NCBI GenBank assembly: GCA_905213325.1
Contig: CAJMHW010000026.1
Span: 1-28,891, forward strand
Direction: 5' to 3'
From: Collinsella aerofaciens
GTDB taxonomy: Bacteria; Actinomycetota; Coriobacteriia; Coriobacteriales; Coriobacteriaceae
DNA: 28,891 nucleotides
Positions 1 to 6,951 of the stretch are shown piece after piece (positions within the stretch are counted from its first letter, which is position 1; every line of letters begins with the position of its first letter). The notes beneath the pieces are model-generated. The model did not search any database. It saw nothing but the letters and a program-made list of their open reading frames with translations, and was not told where the DNA came from. Made by a program: the position numbers and the translations under genes.

Positions 1-1
1 T

Positions 2-145
2 GCCGCCAAGGGCGTGCGGAGGCTGGTCGAGAGGCGGGAGGCGCTGCTCGCGCGCGGGGTCCACAACAACAAGGCGAACGTGGCCACGGCGCGCGAGCTC
101 GCCTGCTGGGTGTGGGCGGTCGGCCTCATGGCCGAGGAGGCGTAG
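2..145 (+). CDS. IS110/IS1111-family transposase, C-terminal fragment
   Basis: An open frame runs from the left edge to a TAG at 143-145 and gives 47 residues. It ends in HNNKANVATARELACWVWAVG, the kind of HxxKAxxAxAREL(x)xWxW tail found at the C-terminus of IS110-family DEDD transposases (recombinases that use a guide RNA). The catalytic DEDD and serine domains lie outside the window, so only the end is visible. The 5' part is missing because the window starts inside the gene, not because a break is seen. The non-coding DNA downstream fits the end of an insertion element. Family assignment rests on this short tail alone. Confidence 0.6.
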   Translation, partial: AAKGVRRLVERREALLARGVHNNKANVATARELACWVWAVGLMAEEA

Positions 146-480
146 GGGGCCGGTCCCCCGCACATAAGCCGATCACCCCGGAAGCGGTTCGATCCGAAGC
201 CGTTGAGGCGAACCTCAGGTCCCTTTTCTGCGAGCGCCCAGGGCGCCACACGCGTGCACAGACTGTCGGTTCGACGAAGAAGCCTCAGCCGTAGCAACGG
301 ATTGCCCAGCGAGAGATCGCCGCGGGCGGATATTAAACTGCAAAGACGAGCGTCGGGAAGACACGCCGAGGTCGCCGCGGACGGGCTGATATAGGGAGAG
401 GGCCTGACCCCATATCGTTGGGGCCAGGCCCGATTTTGCCTCTTGACAATGTCCTGCTCATATTAAAAGGAACGTCCCCA
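146..480 (+). mobile_element. Non-coding right end of the IS110/IS1111-type element (approximate limits)
   Basis: After the transposase stop about 330 bases carry no convincing gene. They hold small hairpins such as TGAGG-cgaa-CCTCA near 204-217 and a terminator-like stem at 400-431. A TTGACA hexamer at 443-448 resembles the -35 box that IS110 elements carry at one end to build a junction promoter in the circle form. In the IS1111 branch the guide (bridge/seek) RNA is encoded downstream of the transposase, so this stretch may contain it. The exact right boundary is not defined here; AT-richer sequence near 455-475 is a candidate. Confidence 0.4.
400..437 (+). terminator. Terminator-like hairpin after the IS element
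   Basis: Arms GGGCCTGACCCC (400-411) and GGGGCCAGGCCC (420-431) pair with one A-C mismatch around an 8-base loop. They are followed by GATTTTG. This fits an intrinsic terminator for the transposase or its non-coding RNA. Confidence 0.55.
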
Positions 481-551
481 AGTGCCAAGTGCCCAATGAC
501 TACTCAACAACCACGGCAACACCGATGTAATGGCAGAGTCGGCGAGCGGGT

Positions 552-638
552 CGCATTTGAGACAAGGTGACGTGAAACGAAAGGGCGCTGACCTTCTGGT
601 CGCGCCCTTGAAGTTGAACGTCAGATTGTCCAAATGCG
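552..638. repeat. 87-nt compound inverted repeat (possible structured RNA)
   Basis: Four helices nest co-linearly: CGCATTTG/CAAATGCG (552-559 with 631-638), GACAA/TTGTC (561-565 with 626-630), TGACGT/ACGTCA (568-573 with 618-623) and AAGGGCG/CGCCCTT (581-587 with 603-609). The innermost stem is GACC-ttct-GGTC (590-601). Internal loops are small. It lies between the IS end and queA in a gene-free stretch. It is not a tRNA. It could be a structured RNA, a small non-autonomous element or a transcription-stop structure for queA. The strand is not determined. Confidence 0.6.
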
Positions 639-656
639 GCCCGCGCAGCGTCGGCC

Positions 657-685
657 GGTTACGGCGTTTGTAAAACGCCGTAACC
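657..685 (-). terminator. Perfect 13-bp hairpin at the queA stop codon
   Basis: GGTTACGGCGTTT (657-669) and AAACGCCGTAACC (673-685) pair perfectly around a 3-base loop. The outermost pair touches the last base of the queA stop codon. No T-run follows on the minus strand, so it may act as an mRNA 3'-end stabiliser or a weak terminator. Confidence 0.5.
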
Positions 686-1902
686 TACTGAATGAGCATC
701 GCGTCGCCGAAGCTGAAGAAGCGGTAACGTTCTTCGATAGCAGCAGCGTAGGCATCCATGATCTGGTCGCGGGTGGCAAGTGCGCTCACGAGCATCATGA
801 GCGTGGAGCGCGGCACGTGGAAGTTCGTGATCAGCGCGTCTACCACGTGATAGGTCGAGCCGGGCATGAGGTAGAGCTGCGTCGTGGCGTTCTCGCGCAC
901 CACGATGTCACCGCGGCCAAGCGTGTCGGCTCCGTCCTCGCGGCCTTCAAAATAGCGCGCCGTCACGGCCGGATCGAACACCGGGGCTTCTGCGTCAAAC
1001 GCGCTCTCGAGCGAGCGCACCGCGGTAGTGCCGACGGCGATCACACGATGACCCTCGGCTTTCGCCTTATGCACGGCGTCGACAACTTCCTGCGACACGT
1101 GGTAGCGCTCGGTGTGCATGACGTGCTGCGTGGGGTCGTCCTCCTCCACCAAGCGGAAGGTATCGATGCCCACCTCGAGCTCGACGGCGGCAAACTTCGC
1201 ACCCTTGGCCTCGATAGCGGCCATGAGCTCGGAAGTAAAGTGCAGACCCGCCGTGGGAGCTGCAGCCGAGTGTTCCTCTTTCATGGCGTAGACGGTCTGG
1301 TACTTCTCGGGATCGCCCTCGTAATCGGTAATGTAGGGCGGCAGCGGCACGTGGCCGGCAGCATGGATGGCCTCGTCGAGCGTGCGCGGCTCGCCGGCGG
1401 CATTGCAACCGGCCGGCTCAAAACGCACCAGGCGGCCGCCGCGGCTATCGGTGACAAAGTCGATGACCTCGGCCGTCAGCACCACGGGAGCCCCCTCGGG
1501 CGCATGGGCGCCGCCCGCACGATACTCAATCTGAGCACCGGGCTTCAGGCGCTTACCCGGCTTGACCAGGCACTCCCAAACGTGGCCCAGCGGGTCAACA
1601 TCTTCGCGGCGCTTGAGCAGCAGCGTCTCGACCACGCCGCCCGAGCCCTCCTTGCGACCGATCAGGCGGGCCGGCATCACGCGCGTCTTGTTGATGACGA
1701 GCACATCGCCAGGCTCGATATAGTCGATGATGTCGCGGAAGATGCGGTGCTCAACGGTACCGCCGTGCTCCAGCGGCGTTCCCGCCTGGGAGCCCTTGCG
1801 ATCCACCACCAGCAGGCGGCAGGAGTCGCGCGGCTCGGCAGGAGCCTGTGCAATCAGTTCCTCAGGAAGGTTATAGTCAAAATCATCGGTACGCATAGAC
1901 AC
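685..1902 (-). CDS. queA: S-adenosylmethionine:tRNA ribosyltransferase-isomerase QueA
   Basis: QueA moves the ribosyl part of S-adenosylmethionine onto 7-aminomethyl-7-deazaguanine in tRNA (anticodon position 34) to give epoxyqueuosine. The 405-residue product starts with the family hallmark TDDFDYNLPEELIAQ-P and keeps further family blocks: INKTRVMPARL, a central AAPTAGLHFTSEL and the C-terminal TNFHVPRSTLMMLVSAL. Length is slightly above the usual 340-360 residues. An AAGGAG at 1911-1916 sits 8 bases before a GTG at 1900-1902, which favours GTG over the ATG six bases further in. It follows queH on the same strand after 64 bases, and QueH acts on the QueA product, so the two are probably one operon. 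Confidence 0.95.
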   Translation of the reverse strand: MSMRTDDFDYNLPEELIAQAPAEPRDSCRLLVVDRKGSQAGTPLEHGGTVEHRIFRDIIDYIEPGDVLVINKTRVMPARLIGRKEGSGGVVETLLLKRREDVDPLGHVWECLVKPGKRLKPGAQIEYRAGGAHAPEGAPVVLTAEVIDFVTDSRGGRLVRFEPAGCNAAGEPRTLDEAIHAAGHVPLPPYITDYEGDPEKYQTVYAMKEEHSAAAPTAGLHFTSELMAAIEAKGAKFAAVELEVGIDTFRLVEEDDPTQHVMHTERYHVSQEVVDAVHKAKAEGHRVIAVGTTAVRSLESAFDAEAPVFDPAVTARYFEGREDGADTLGRGDIVVRENATTQLYLMPGSTYHVVDALITNFHVPRSTLMMLVSALATRDQIMDAYAAAIEERYRFFSFGDAMLIQ

Positions 1903-1966
1903 GTCGGATACTCCTTATATAGCTAAAGTCCGCTCTACATCCTAGCAGGCTGACGTCCCAAGTGAA

Positions 1967-2542
1967 CTACTTTTTGGCGGCTTTGCGCTCGTCGCGGATG
2001 CGGGCGCGGTCCATGGCCGCCTCGACGGCCGAGAATCGGCAGCCGCAGTAGTTCTGCCGATACATGCCCAGCTCGCGCGAACGGCGTGTCGCCTCGGGGT
2101 AATACGGGCGAAAATCGCGAATCACCGGGGTGAGCCCATGTGCCGCCGCCAAGCGCTCAAGCACGTCATTGCAGGTATCGAACAGCTGGTACGGCGAGAC
2201 GGCGAGCGTCGTGCCCACAAACTCAAACCCGCGCTCCTGGGCCACGCGGCACGCCTCGGCCAAGCGCAAGGCATAGCACGCGCGACAGCGACGAGGCCGA
2301 TCGGCGCCCAGCGGTGCCACGCCGGCCTCCCAGCGCTTCCGGTCCTCCCCCGCCTCGATAAGCTCGATGTCGCCATCGGCACACCACCGGCGCAGCTCGT
2401 CCAAACGCCGCTGCCATTCATCGTGAGGCTGAATATTGGGGTTTGTCCAGCAGATTGTGGGCTCAAACCCTTCCTCGCGCAGCAGGCGGACCGGCTCAAG
2501 CGAGCACGGCGCACAGCACGCATGCAGCAACAACGGCTTCAT
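1967..2542 (-). CDS. queH: Epoxyqueuosine reductase QueH
   Basis: QueH reduces epoxyqueuosine in tRNA to queuosine and is the non-orthologous replacement for the cobalamin enzyme QueG. The 191-residue product begins MKPLLLHACCAPC, then has RRCRACYALRL and, near the C-terminus, NYCGC. These cysteine pairs are the Fe-S/iron ligands typical of the DUF208/QueH family. The start at 2542 is chosen because GAGGAG (2549-2554) lies six bases upstream; an ATG at 2548 abuts the same site. The open frame extends to 2719, but that part overlaps the upstream gene and is not credible. The ribosome-binding site overlaps the stop of the upstream DUF3267-like gene, which suggests translational coupling. Confidence 0.93.
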   Translation of the reverse strand: MKPLLLHACCAPCSLEPVRLLREEGFEPTICWTNPNIQPHDEWQRRLDELRRWCADGDIELIEAGEDRKRWEAGVAPLGADRPRRCRACYALRLAEACRVAQERGFEFVGTTLAVSPYQLFDTCNDVLERLAAAHGLTPVIRDFRPYYPEATRRSRELGMYRQNYCGCRFSAVEAAMDRARIRDERKAAKK

Positions 2543-2552
2543 CGACATCTCC

Positions 2553-3119
2553 TCACCCAAAAAAGCGCACGCCGAAGGACGTGTCCTCGCAGTCAACAAT
2601 GCGGCGGTCGCGCAAGATGGTCCGCACGTAATACCAGTCGCCCACACAGCCCGACAAATGCAAGCCGGCCGCCAGGTAGCACAGCAGCGGATGGCCCGAA
2701 AACGCAAACCCCAGGGCAAGCGTTGTCGTCACAACAACCGTCGGTGCCAGGCAAACCGCCACGTACCGCCGGCGAGAATACACAACGCCTTCGGCGCAGG
2801 CATAGATCATCGCTGTCTCGCGATTCGCCCCAAAGGTCACCTTCGCGCCCGCAGGCGCCAGCAGCTTAAAAAACACACCGTGCACCAGCTCGTGCACGGC
2901 GAACGACGCCATTGAGATCGCAGCCAAGCCGACTATCCAGCCCACGACCGCCGTCCAACCGCCCGCGTCGGCCGCATCCAAGTCTGCAGGTCCGCCCAGC
3001 AGCATAAACAACGGCACCAGGCACACGGCAAATGCGCCAAGCACGGCCATCCCCCACACAAAGCAGGCGTGCAGGAAATCCTCGTCTTCAAACGCATGTA
3101 TGTTGGAAATCTCATTCAT
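2553..3119 (-). CDS. DUF3267-like membrane zinc metalloprotease
   Basis: This 188-residue membrane protein has hydrophobic stretches at about 18-42, 56-76 and 120-145. The motif HELVHG (about 75-80) sits in a membrane segment, matching the HExxH zinc site of site-2-like proteases, and a GDWYYV motif near 160 could supply a third ligand. Putative zincin peptidases of the DUF3267 family have this size and layout. Substrate is unknown. It is first in a tight operon with queH and queA (10 bases to queH), though no functional link to queuosine is obvious. The ribosome-binding site is weak. It is divergent from the metG-like gene. Confidence 0.8.
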   Translation of the reverse strand: MNEISNIHAFEDEDFLHACFVWGMAVLGAFAVCLVPLFMLLGGPADLDAADAGGWTAVVGWIVGLAAISMASFAVHELVHGVFFKLLAPAGAKVTFGANRETAMIYACAEGVVYSRRRYVAVCLAPTVVVTTTLALGFAFSGHPLLCYLAAGLHLSGCVGDWYYVRTILRDRRIVDCEDTSFGVRFFG

Positions 3120-3161
3120 AGCATCTTAGGATAGCGCCCCCGTCACGCACCCGCCCGCATG

Positions 3162-3170
3162 TGCGATAAT
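3162..3170 (+). promoter_or_regulatory. Possible extended -10 promoter of the metG-like gene
   Basis: TGCGATAAT matches an extended -10 element (TG-n-TATAAT-like) about 80 bases before the metG-like start. No good -35 box is visible. The identical 10-mer GTGCGATAAT occurs in front of the DegV gene on the other strand (9044-9053). Confidence 0.35.
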
Positions 3171-3251
3171 GTCGAACGATATGCACGAATTGACCACTGC
3201 GTCGCCGAGCCCCGGGCCCGGCCGCGCTCTCACCATATGCGAAGGAGTCCC

Positions 3252-5402
3252 ATGGCATCCAAATACTCCATGAACGACCGTCCCAGCTGGCCTCGCCGCG
3301 CCATCGTTACTGCCGGCGAGCCCTACGGCAACAAGGGCCTTCACTTTGGCCACGTTGGTGGCGTCTTTGTCCCGGCCGACTTCTTCGCCCGCTTCCTGCG
3401 CGACCGTCTGGGCCGCGAGAACGTCATCTTCACCTCGGGCACCGACTGCTACGGCTCACCCATCATGGAGAGCTACCGCAAGCTCAAGGAGAACGAGGGC
3501 TACGACAAGTCCATTAGCGAGTATGTCGAGTCCAATCACTCCCGCCAGGCCGCGACCCTCAACAACTACAACATCAGCTGCGACATCTACGGCGGCTCGG
3601 GCCTTGAGCCGGCTGCCCAGATCCACAACGAGGTGACCGCCGAGATTATCGAGCGCCTGCACGAGCAGGGCACCATCTCCAAGCGCTCCACGCTGCAGTT
3701 CTACGACGCCAAGGCCGGCACGTTCCTCAACGGCCGCCAGGTGATCGGCCGCTGCCCCATCCAGGGCTGCAAGTCCGAGAAGGCCTATGCCGACGAGTGC
3801 GACCTGGGCCACCAGTTTGAGCCCGAGGAGCTCATCGCGCCCAAGAGCCAGCTCACCGGCGAGGTGCCCGAGCTGCGCCCGGTCGACAACCTCTACTTTG
3901 ACCTGCCGGCCTACCTCGACTTTATGAAGGCCTACACCGCCAAGCTCGCCCAGAACCCGCAGGTTCGCTCCGTGGTCTCCAAGACCATGGAGGAGTGGCT
4001 GCTGCCGGCCCAGCTCTACATCCAGAACAAGTTCCGCGAAGCCTTCGATGCCGTCAAGGATCAGCTTCCTGAGCACACCGTGCTGGAGCCCGAGGGCAAC
4101 AAGAGCAGCTTTACCGTCACCTTCCCCAGCTGGAAGGAGCGCGACGACGCCCACGCGGTGCTCGCCAACGGCGGCGTGCGCTTCCGCAGCGGCAAGGCGC
4201 TCGTGCCCTTCCGCATCACCGGCAACATCGACTGGGGCGTTCCGGTGCCCGAGGTCGATGGCGTCTCCGACGTCACCTGCTGGTGCTGGCCCGAGAGCCT
4301 ATGGGCGCCCATCAGCTATACGCGTACCGTGCTCGCACGCGATGCCAAGGCCGCCGGCGTGACCGAGGGCGTCGCCGCCCAGGATGCCGCCCTCATGGGC
4401 GAGCCCGCCGCTGACTCCACGCAGGTGCCCGCACCCACCTACCAGCACAGCTCGCTCGACTGGCGCGACTGGTGGTGCTCTGACGACGCTCAGATTTACC
4501 AGTTCATCGGCCAGGACAACATCTATTTCTACTGCATCGCGCAGACCGCCATGTGGGAGGCCCTGGGCTGGGACCTCACGCAGAGCACCGTCAGCGCCTG
4601 CTACCACCTGCTCTACATGGGAAAAAAGGCCAGCTCGTCCTCGCAGACGCCTCCCCCGCCGGCAGACGACCTGCTCAACCACTACACCTGCGAGCAGATG
4701 CGCGCACACTGGCTGTCGCTCGGCCTGTCCGAGAAGCCGGTGAGCTTTAGCCCCAAGGCATACGACACGCGCGTGACCGGCAAGGACAAGGACGGCAACG
4801 AGGTACGCGCCTGCGACGACAAGCGCGTTATCGACCCGGCCCTTAAGGAGAGTGCGCTGCTGACTGGCGTGTTCAACCGTCTGGCCCGCAGCTGCTTCTA
4901 CGGCGTCGCCGTCAAGGAAGGCGACGAGAGCCCCTACCGCAACGGCTGCATCCCCGCCGGTGCCGCTTCTGACACCGTGGTCGAAGCCGCCCAGCAGGCA
5001 GCCCTCGCCTTTGAGCAGGCCATGTACAAGTTCGAGACGCACCGCGCGCTTGCCGTGTGCGACGACTACCTGCGCGCCGCCAACAAGCGCTGGAGCGATG
5101 CCTCCAAGGCCGCCAACAAGCTCGAGGGCGAGCCAGCCAACGCCGCCATGACGCAGGCGCTCGTCGACGCCTTTACCGAGCTGCACGTGGCGACCGTGCT
5201 CATGCACGGTATTGTGCCGGCCGGCTGCGAGCTCATCTGCGAGTACTTCGACGTCGATCCGGTCGCCTTCTTTAGCTGGGATAACATCTTTGCCTCCACG
5301 GACGAGTTCGTGGAGAGCCTGGGCGAGAAGCCCGGTGAGCACCGCGTGAAGCCGCTGCCCCCGCGCTTCGACTTCTTCAGCAAGCACGAGAGCCAGTACT
5401 AA
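3252..5402 (+). CDS. Methionyl-tRNA synthetase-like class I ligase with degenerate KMSKS
   Basis: The 716-residue product has the class I HIGH motif as HFGH (31-34), a MetRS-type zinc knuckle with C168, C173, C183 and H187, then LIAPKSQLTGEVPELRP and FDLPAYLDFM, all typical of MetRS. GNIDWGVPVP and QFIGQDNIYFY also fit MetRS. The KMSKS loop reads GKKASSSS (457-464), so the second lysine is replaced by serine. The start at 3252 is set by AAGGAG four bases upstream; the frame is open back to 3159. It is followed 59 bases later by an RNA methyltransferase on the same strand. It is either the housekeeping MetRS of an unusual subfamily or a paralogue with another role, and the sequence alone does not decide, so no symbol is given. 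Confidence 0.75.
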   Translation: MASKYSMNDRPSWPRRAIVTAGEPYGNKGLHFGHVGGVFVPADFFARFLRDRLGRENVIFTSGTDCYGSPIMESYRKLKENEGYDKSISEYVESNHSRQAATLNNYNISCDIYGGSGLEPAAQIHNEVTAEIIERLHEQGTISKRSTLQFYDAKAGTFLNGRQVIGRCPIQGCKSEKAYADECDLGHQFEPEELIAPKSQLTGEVPELRPVDNLYFDLPAYLDFMKAYTAKLAQNPQVRSVVSKTMEEWLLPAQLYIQNKFREAFDAVKDQLPEHTVLEPEGNKSSFTVTFPSWKERDDAHAVLANGGVRFRSGKALVPFRITGNIDWGVPVPEVDGVSDVTCWCWPESLWAPISYTRTVLARDAKAAGVTEGVAAQDAALMGEPAADSTQVPAPTYQHSSLDWRDWWCSDDAQIYQFIGQDNIYFYCIAQTAMWEALGWDLTQSTVSACYHLLYMGKKASSSSQTPPPPADDLLNHYTCEQMRAHWLSLGLSEKPVSFSPKAYDTRVTGKDKDGNEVRACDDKRVIDPALKESALLTGVFNRLARSCFYGVAVKEGDESPYRNGCIPAGAASDTVVEAAQQAALAFEQAMYKFETHRALAVCDDYLRAANKRWSDASKAANKLEGEPANAAMTQALVDAFTELHVATVLMHGIVPAGCELICEYFDVDPVAFFSWDNIFASTDEFVESLGEKPGEHRVKPLPPRFDFFSKHESQY

Positions 5403-5461
5403 AGCACGCCAGCAGTGGCGTGCCCGGAAAGTAGTCAATTTGGGACGGGAAGGAAAGACGG

Positions 5462-6565
5462 ATGTCCAAGCCGCGTCGTCGTAAGCAGAAAAAGCAGGTT
5501 AAGCCCGAGCTCAAGCTCAGGCAATTTGCCGCCACCGAGCTTTCCGACCAGCTTGCCGCCCAACACTCCGCCGCCGACCTGCCGCGCTTTATGGTCGACA
5601 CGGTCGCCGGCGCCTATGCGCCCGCCGATGCCGAGCTCATGATCGAGGGCTTCGGCGCCGCGGCCACGCGCCCGGTCACGCTGCGCGCCAATACGCTCAA
5701 GGCGACCGCCGAGGACATCGCTGCGGCGCTCGATGCCGCCGGCATCGCCCACAACCCCGTCGCCTGGTACCCAGACGCCTTTATCCTGCCCGAGGCCCAG
5801 GTTTCCAATCTGTGGGATCTCGACATCTATCGCGACGGCAAGATCTATCTGCAGAGCCTGTCGTCCATGATGCCGCCGTTGGTCCTGGGCGCTCAGGCCG
5901 GCGAGGACATCCTGGACATGTGCGCAGCCCCTGGCGGCAAGACGACGCAGATCGCCGCCCTCACCCAGGGCCGGGCACACCTCACGGCCTGCGAGATGAG
6001 CATTCCCCGCGCCGAAAAGCTTGAGTCCAACCTCCACCGCCAAGGTGCCAAAAACGTGCCCGTCATGCGCATCGACGCACGCGAGCTCGACGAGTTCTTC
6101 CGCTTTGACCGCATCCTGCTCGACGCTCCCTGCACCGGCACGGGCACCGTCATCAGCGGCAACGAGAAAAGCCTGCGCGGCCTCACCGAGCAGTTGCTGA
6201 GCAAGTGCGCCCGCTCGCAGCGAGCACTTCTGGACCGCGCCATGGGTGCCCTCAAACCGGGCGGCACGCTCGTCTATTCGACTTGTTCGATCTTGCCGCA
6301 GGAAAACGAGGATGCCCTGCAAGAGACCCTCGACAAGCACATGGATTGCGAGCTTATCCCCCTCGACGGCACGCCGAGCGAAAGTGAAACGCGCCGAGCT
6401 CAGGAAGCTGGCGAAGAGCCACGCATCGAAAGCAACGCTCTGACCGAGGCCATTGCCGCGGGTCAGGTATCGGCCATCGCCAACGGCCTGCCCGGCACGC
6501 TCACCATTCCGCCTAGCCGCGACTTTGAGGGCTTCTACATTGCCCTGATCCGAAAACGCAGCTAG
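5462..6565 (+). CDS. RsmB/RsmF-family RNA (cytosine-5) methyltransferase
   Basis: This 367-residue enzyme of the NOL1/NOP2/Sun family should methylate C5 of a cytosine in rRNA or tRNA using S-adenosylmethionine. The cofactor motif LDMCAAPGGKT lies at 151-161, motif IV DAPCTGTG at 221-228 with C224, and motif VI STCSILPQENE at 273-283 with C275, the usual nucleophile. The first 20 residues are very basic and could bind RNA. AAGGA lies seven or eight bases before the ATG. The extra PUA-like C-terminal domain of long RsmF proteins appears reduced. The exact target is not predictable. It probably shares a transcript with the MetRS-like gene upstream. Confidence 0.88.
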   Translation: MSKPRRRKQKKQVKPELKLRQFAATELSDQLAAQHSAADLPRFMVDTVAGAYAPADAELMIEGFGAAATRPVTLRANTLKATAEDIAAALDAAGIAHNPVAWYPDAFILPEAQVSNLWDLDIYRDGKIYLQSLSSMMPPLVLGAQAGEDILDMCAAPGGKTTQIAALTQGRAHLTACEMSIPRAEKLESNLHRQGAKNVPVMRIDARELDEFFRFDRILLDAPCTGTGTVISGNEKSLRGLTEQLLSKCARSQRALLDRAMGALKPGGTLVYSTCSILPQENEDALQETLDKHMDCELIPLDGTPSESETRRAQEAGEEPRIESNALTEAIAAGQVSAIANGLPGTLTIPPSRDFEGFYIALIRKRS

Positions 6566-6595
6566 CGCACGGATCCAAAACTCAACAAGCTATCT

Positions 6596-6760
6596 CTATG
6601 CGCGTTTGCCCTGCTGATCGCGATGCTGTTTAAGCATCGCGCGCTCCTTGCGTTCGGCCCTTTTGCCCTTAATGGCCGTGACCACAAAGTAGATGACCGC
6701 GGCGGCAACGATTGCAGCCACACACAGGCCAATCGAGCCAAACATTGCTGTCAATTCCAT
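6596..6760 (-). CDS. Small single-span membrane protein, 54 residues
   Basis: Reading the minus strand from ATG at 6758-6760 to TAG at 6596-6598 gives MELTAMFGSIGLCVAAIVAA followed by AVIYFVVTAIKGKRAERKER and a short basic tail. One transmembrane helix spans about residues 8-30, with a strongly positive C-terminus on the likely cytoplasmic side. AGAGGTGA upstream is a reasonable ribosome-binding site. It resembles the small FeoB-associated or YoaK-like single-span proteins only in layout; no family is recognised. It is convergent with the methyltransferase, with 30 bases between stops, and divergent from the TIM-barrel gene. Confidence 0.65.
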   Translation of the reverse strand: MELTAMFGSIGLCVAAIVAAAVIYFVVTAIKGKRAERKERAMLKQHRDQQGKRA

Positions 6761-6951
6761 ACCGCGTCACCTCTCTTTTAAACGGGACTTTCAAGATAGC
6801 ACCTCGATACCCGCCACCACAGCTCCTTCACGTTCGCCGGCCCTTCGGTCTAACGGATGGCGCGGCGGGGAAAAATCAACTCGTCAAACGATTTAGCATT
6901 CGCAATTCCGGCTGCATAGCGCCGGCCGTCATCACATAGAATCGAGCCTCC

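Noticed and set aside
552..638. tRNA or transfer-messenger RNA reading of the long hairpin
   Set aside because: No cloverleaf arms, T-loop or acceptor pattern are present.
634..1926. 430-residue plus-strand open frame
   Set aside because: Antisense to queA and overlaps the hairpin at the queA stop; no family resemblance.
2543..2719. N-terminal extension of QueH to 2719
   Set aside because: It would overlap the upstream metalloprotease gene by about 165 bases, and a good ribosome-binding site supports the shorter start.
3120..3251. preQ1 riboswitch before the queuosine operon
   Set aside because: No preQ1 hairpin or A-rich tail pattern could be found in the leader on the minus strand.
4299..5438. 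379-residue minus-strand open frame
   Set aside because: Antisense to the MetRS-like gene, which has clear motifs on the plus strand.
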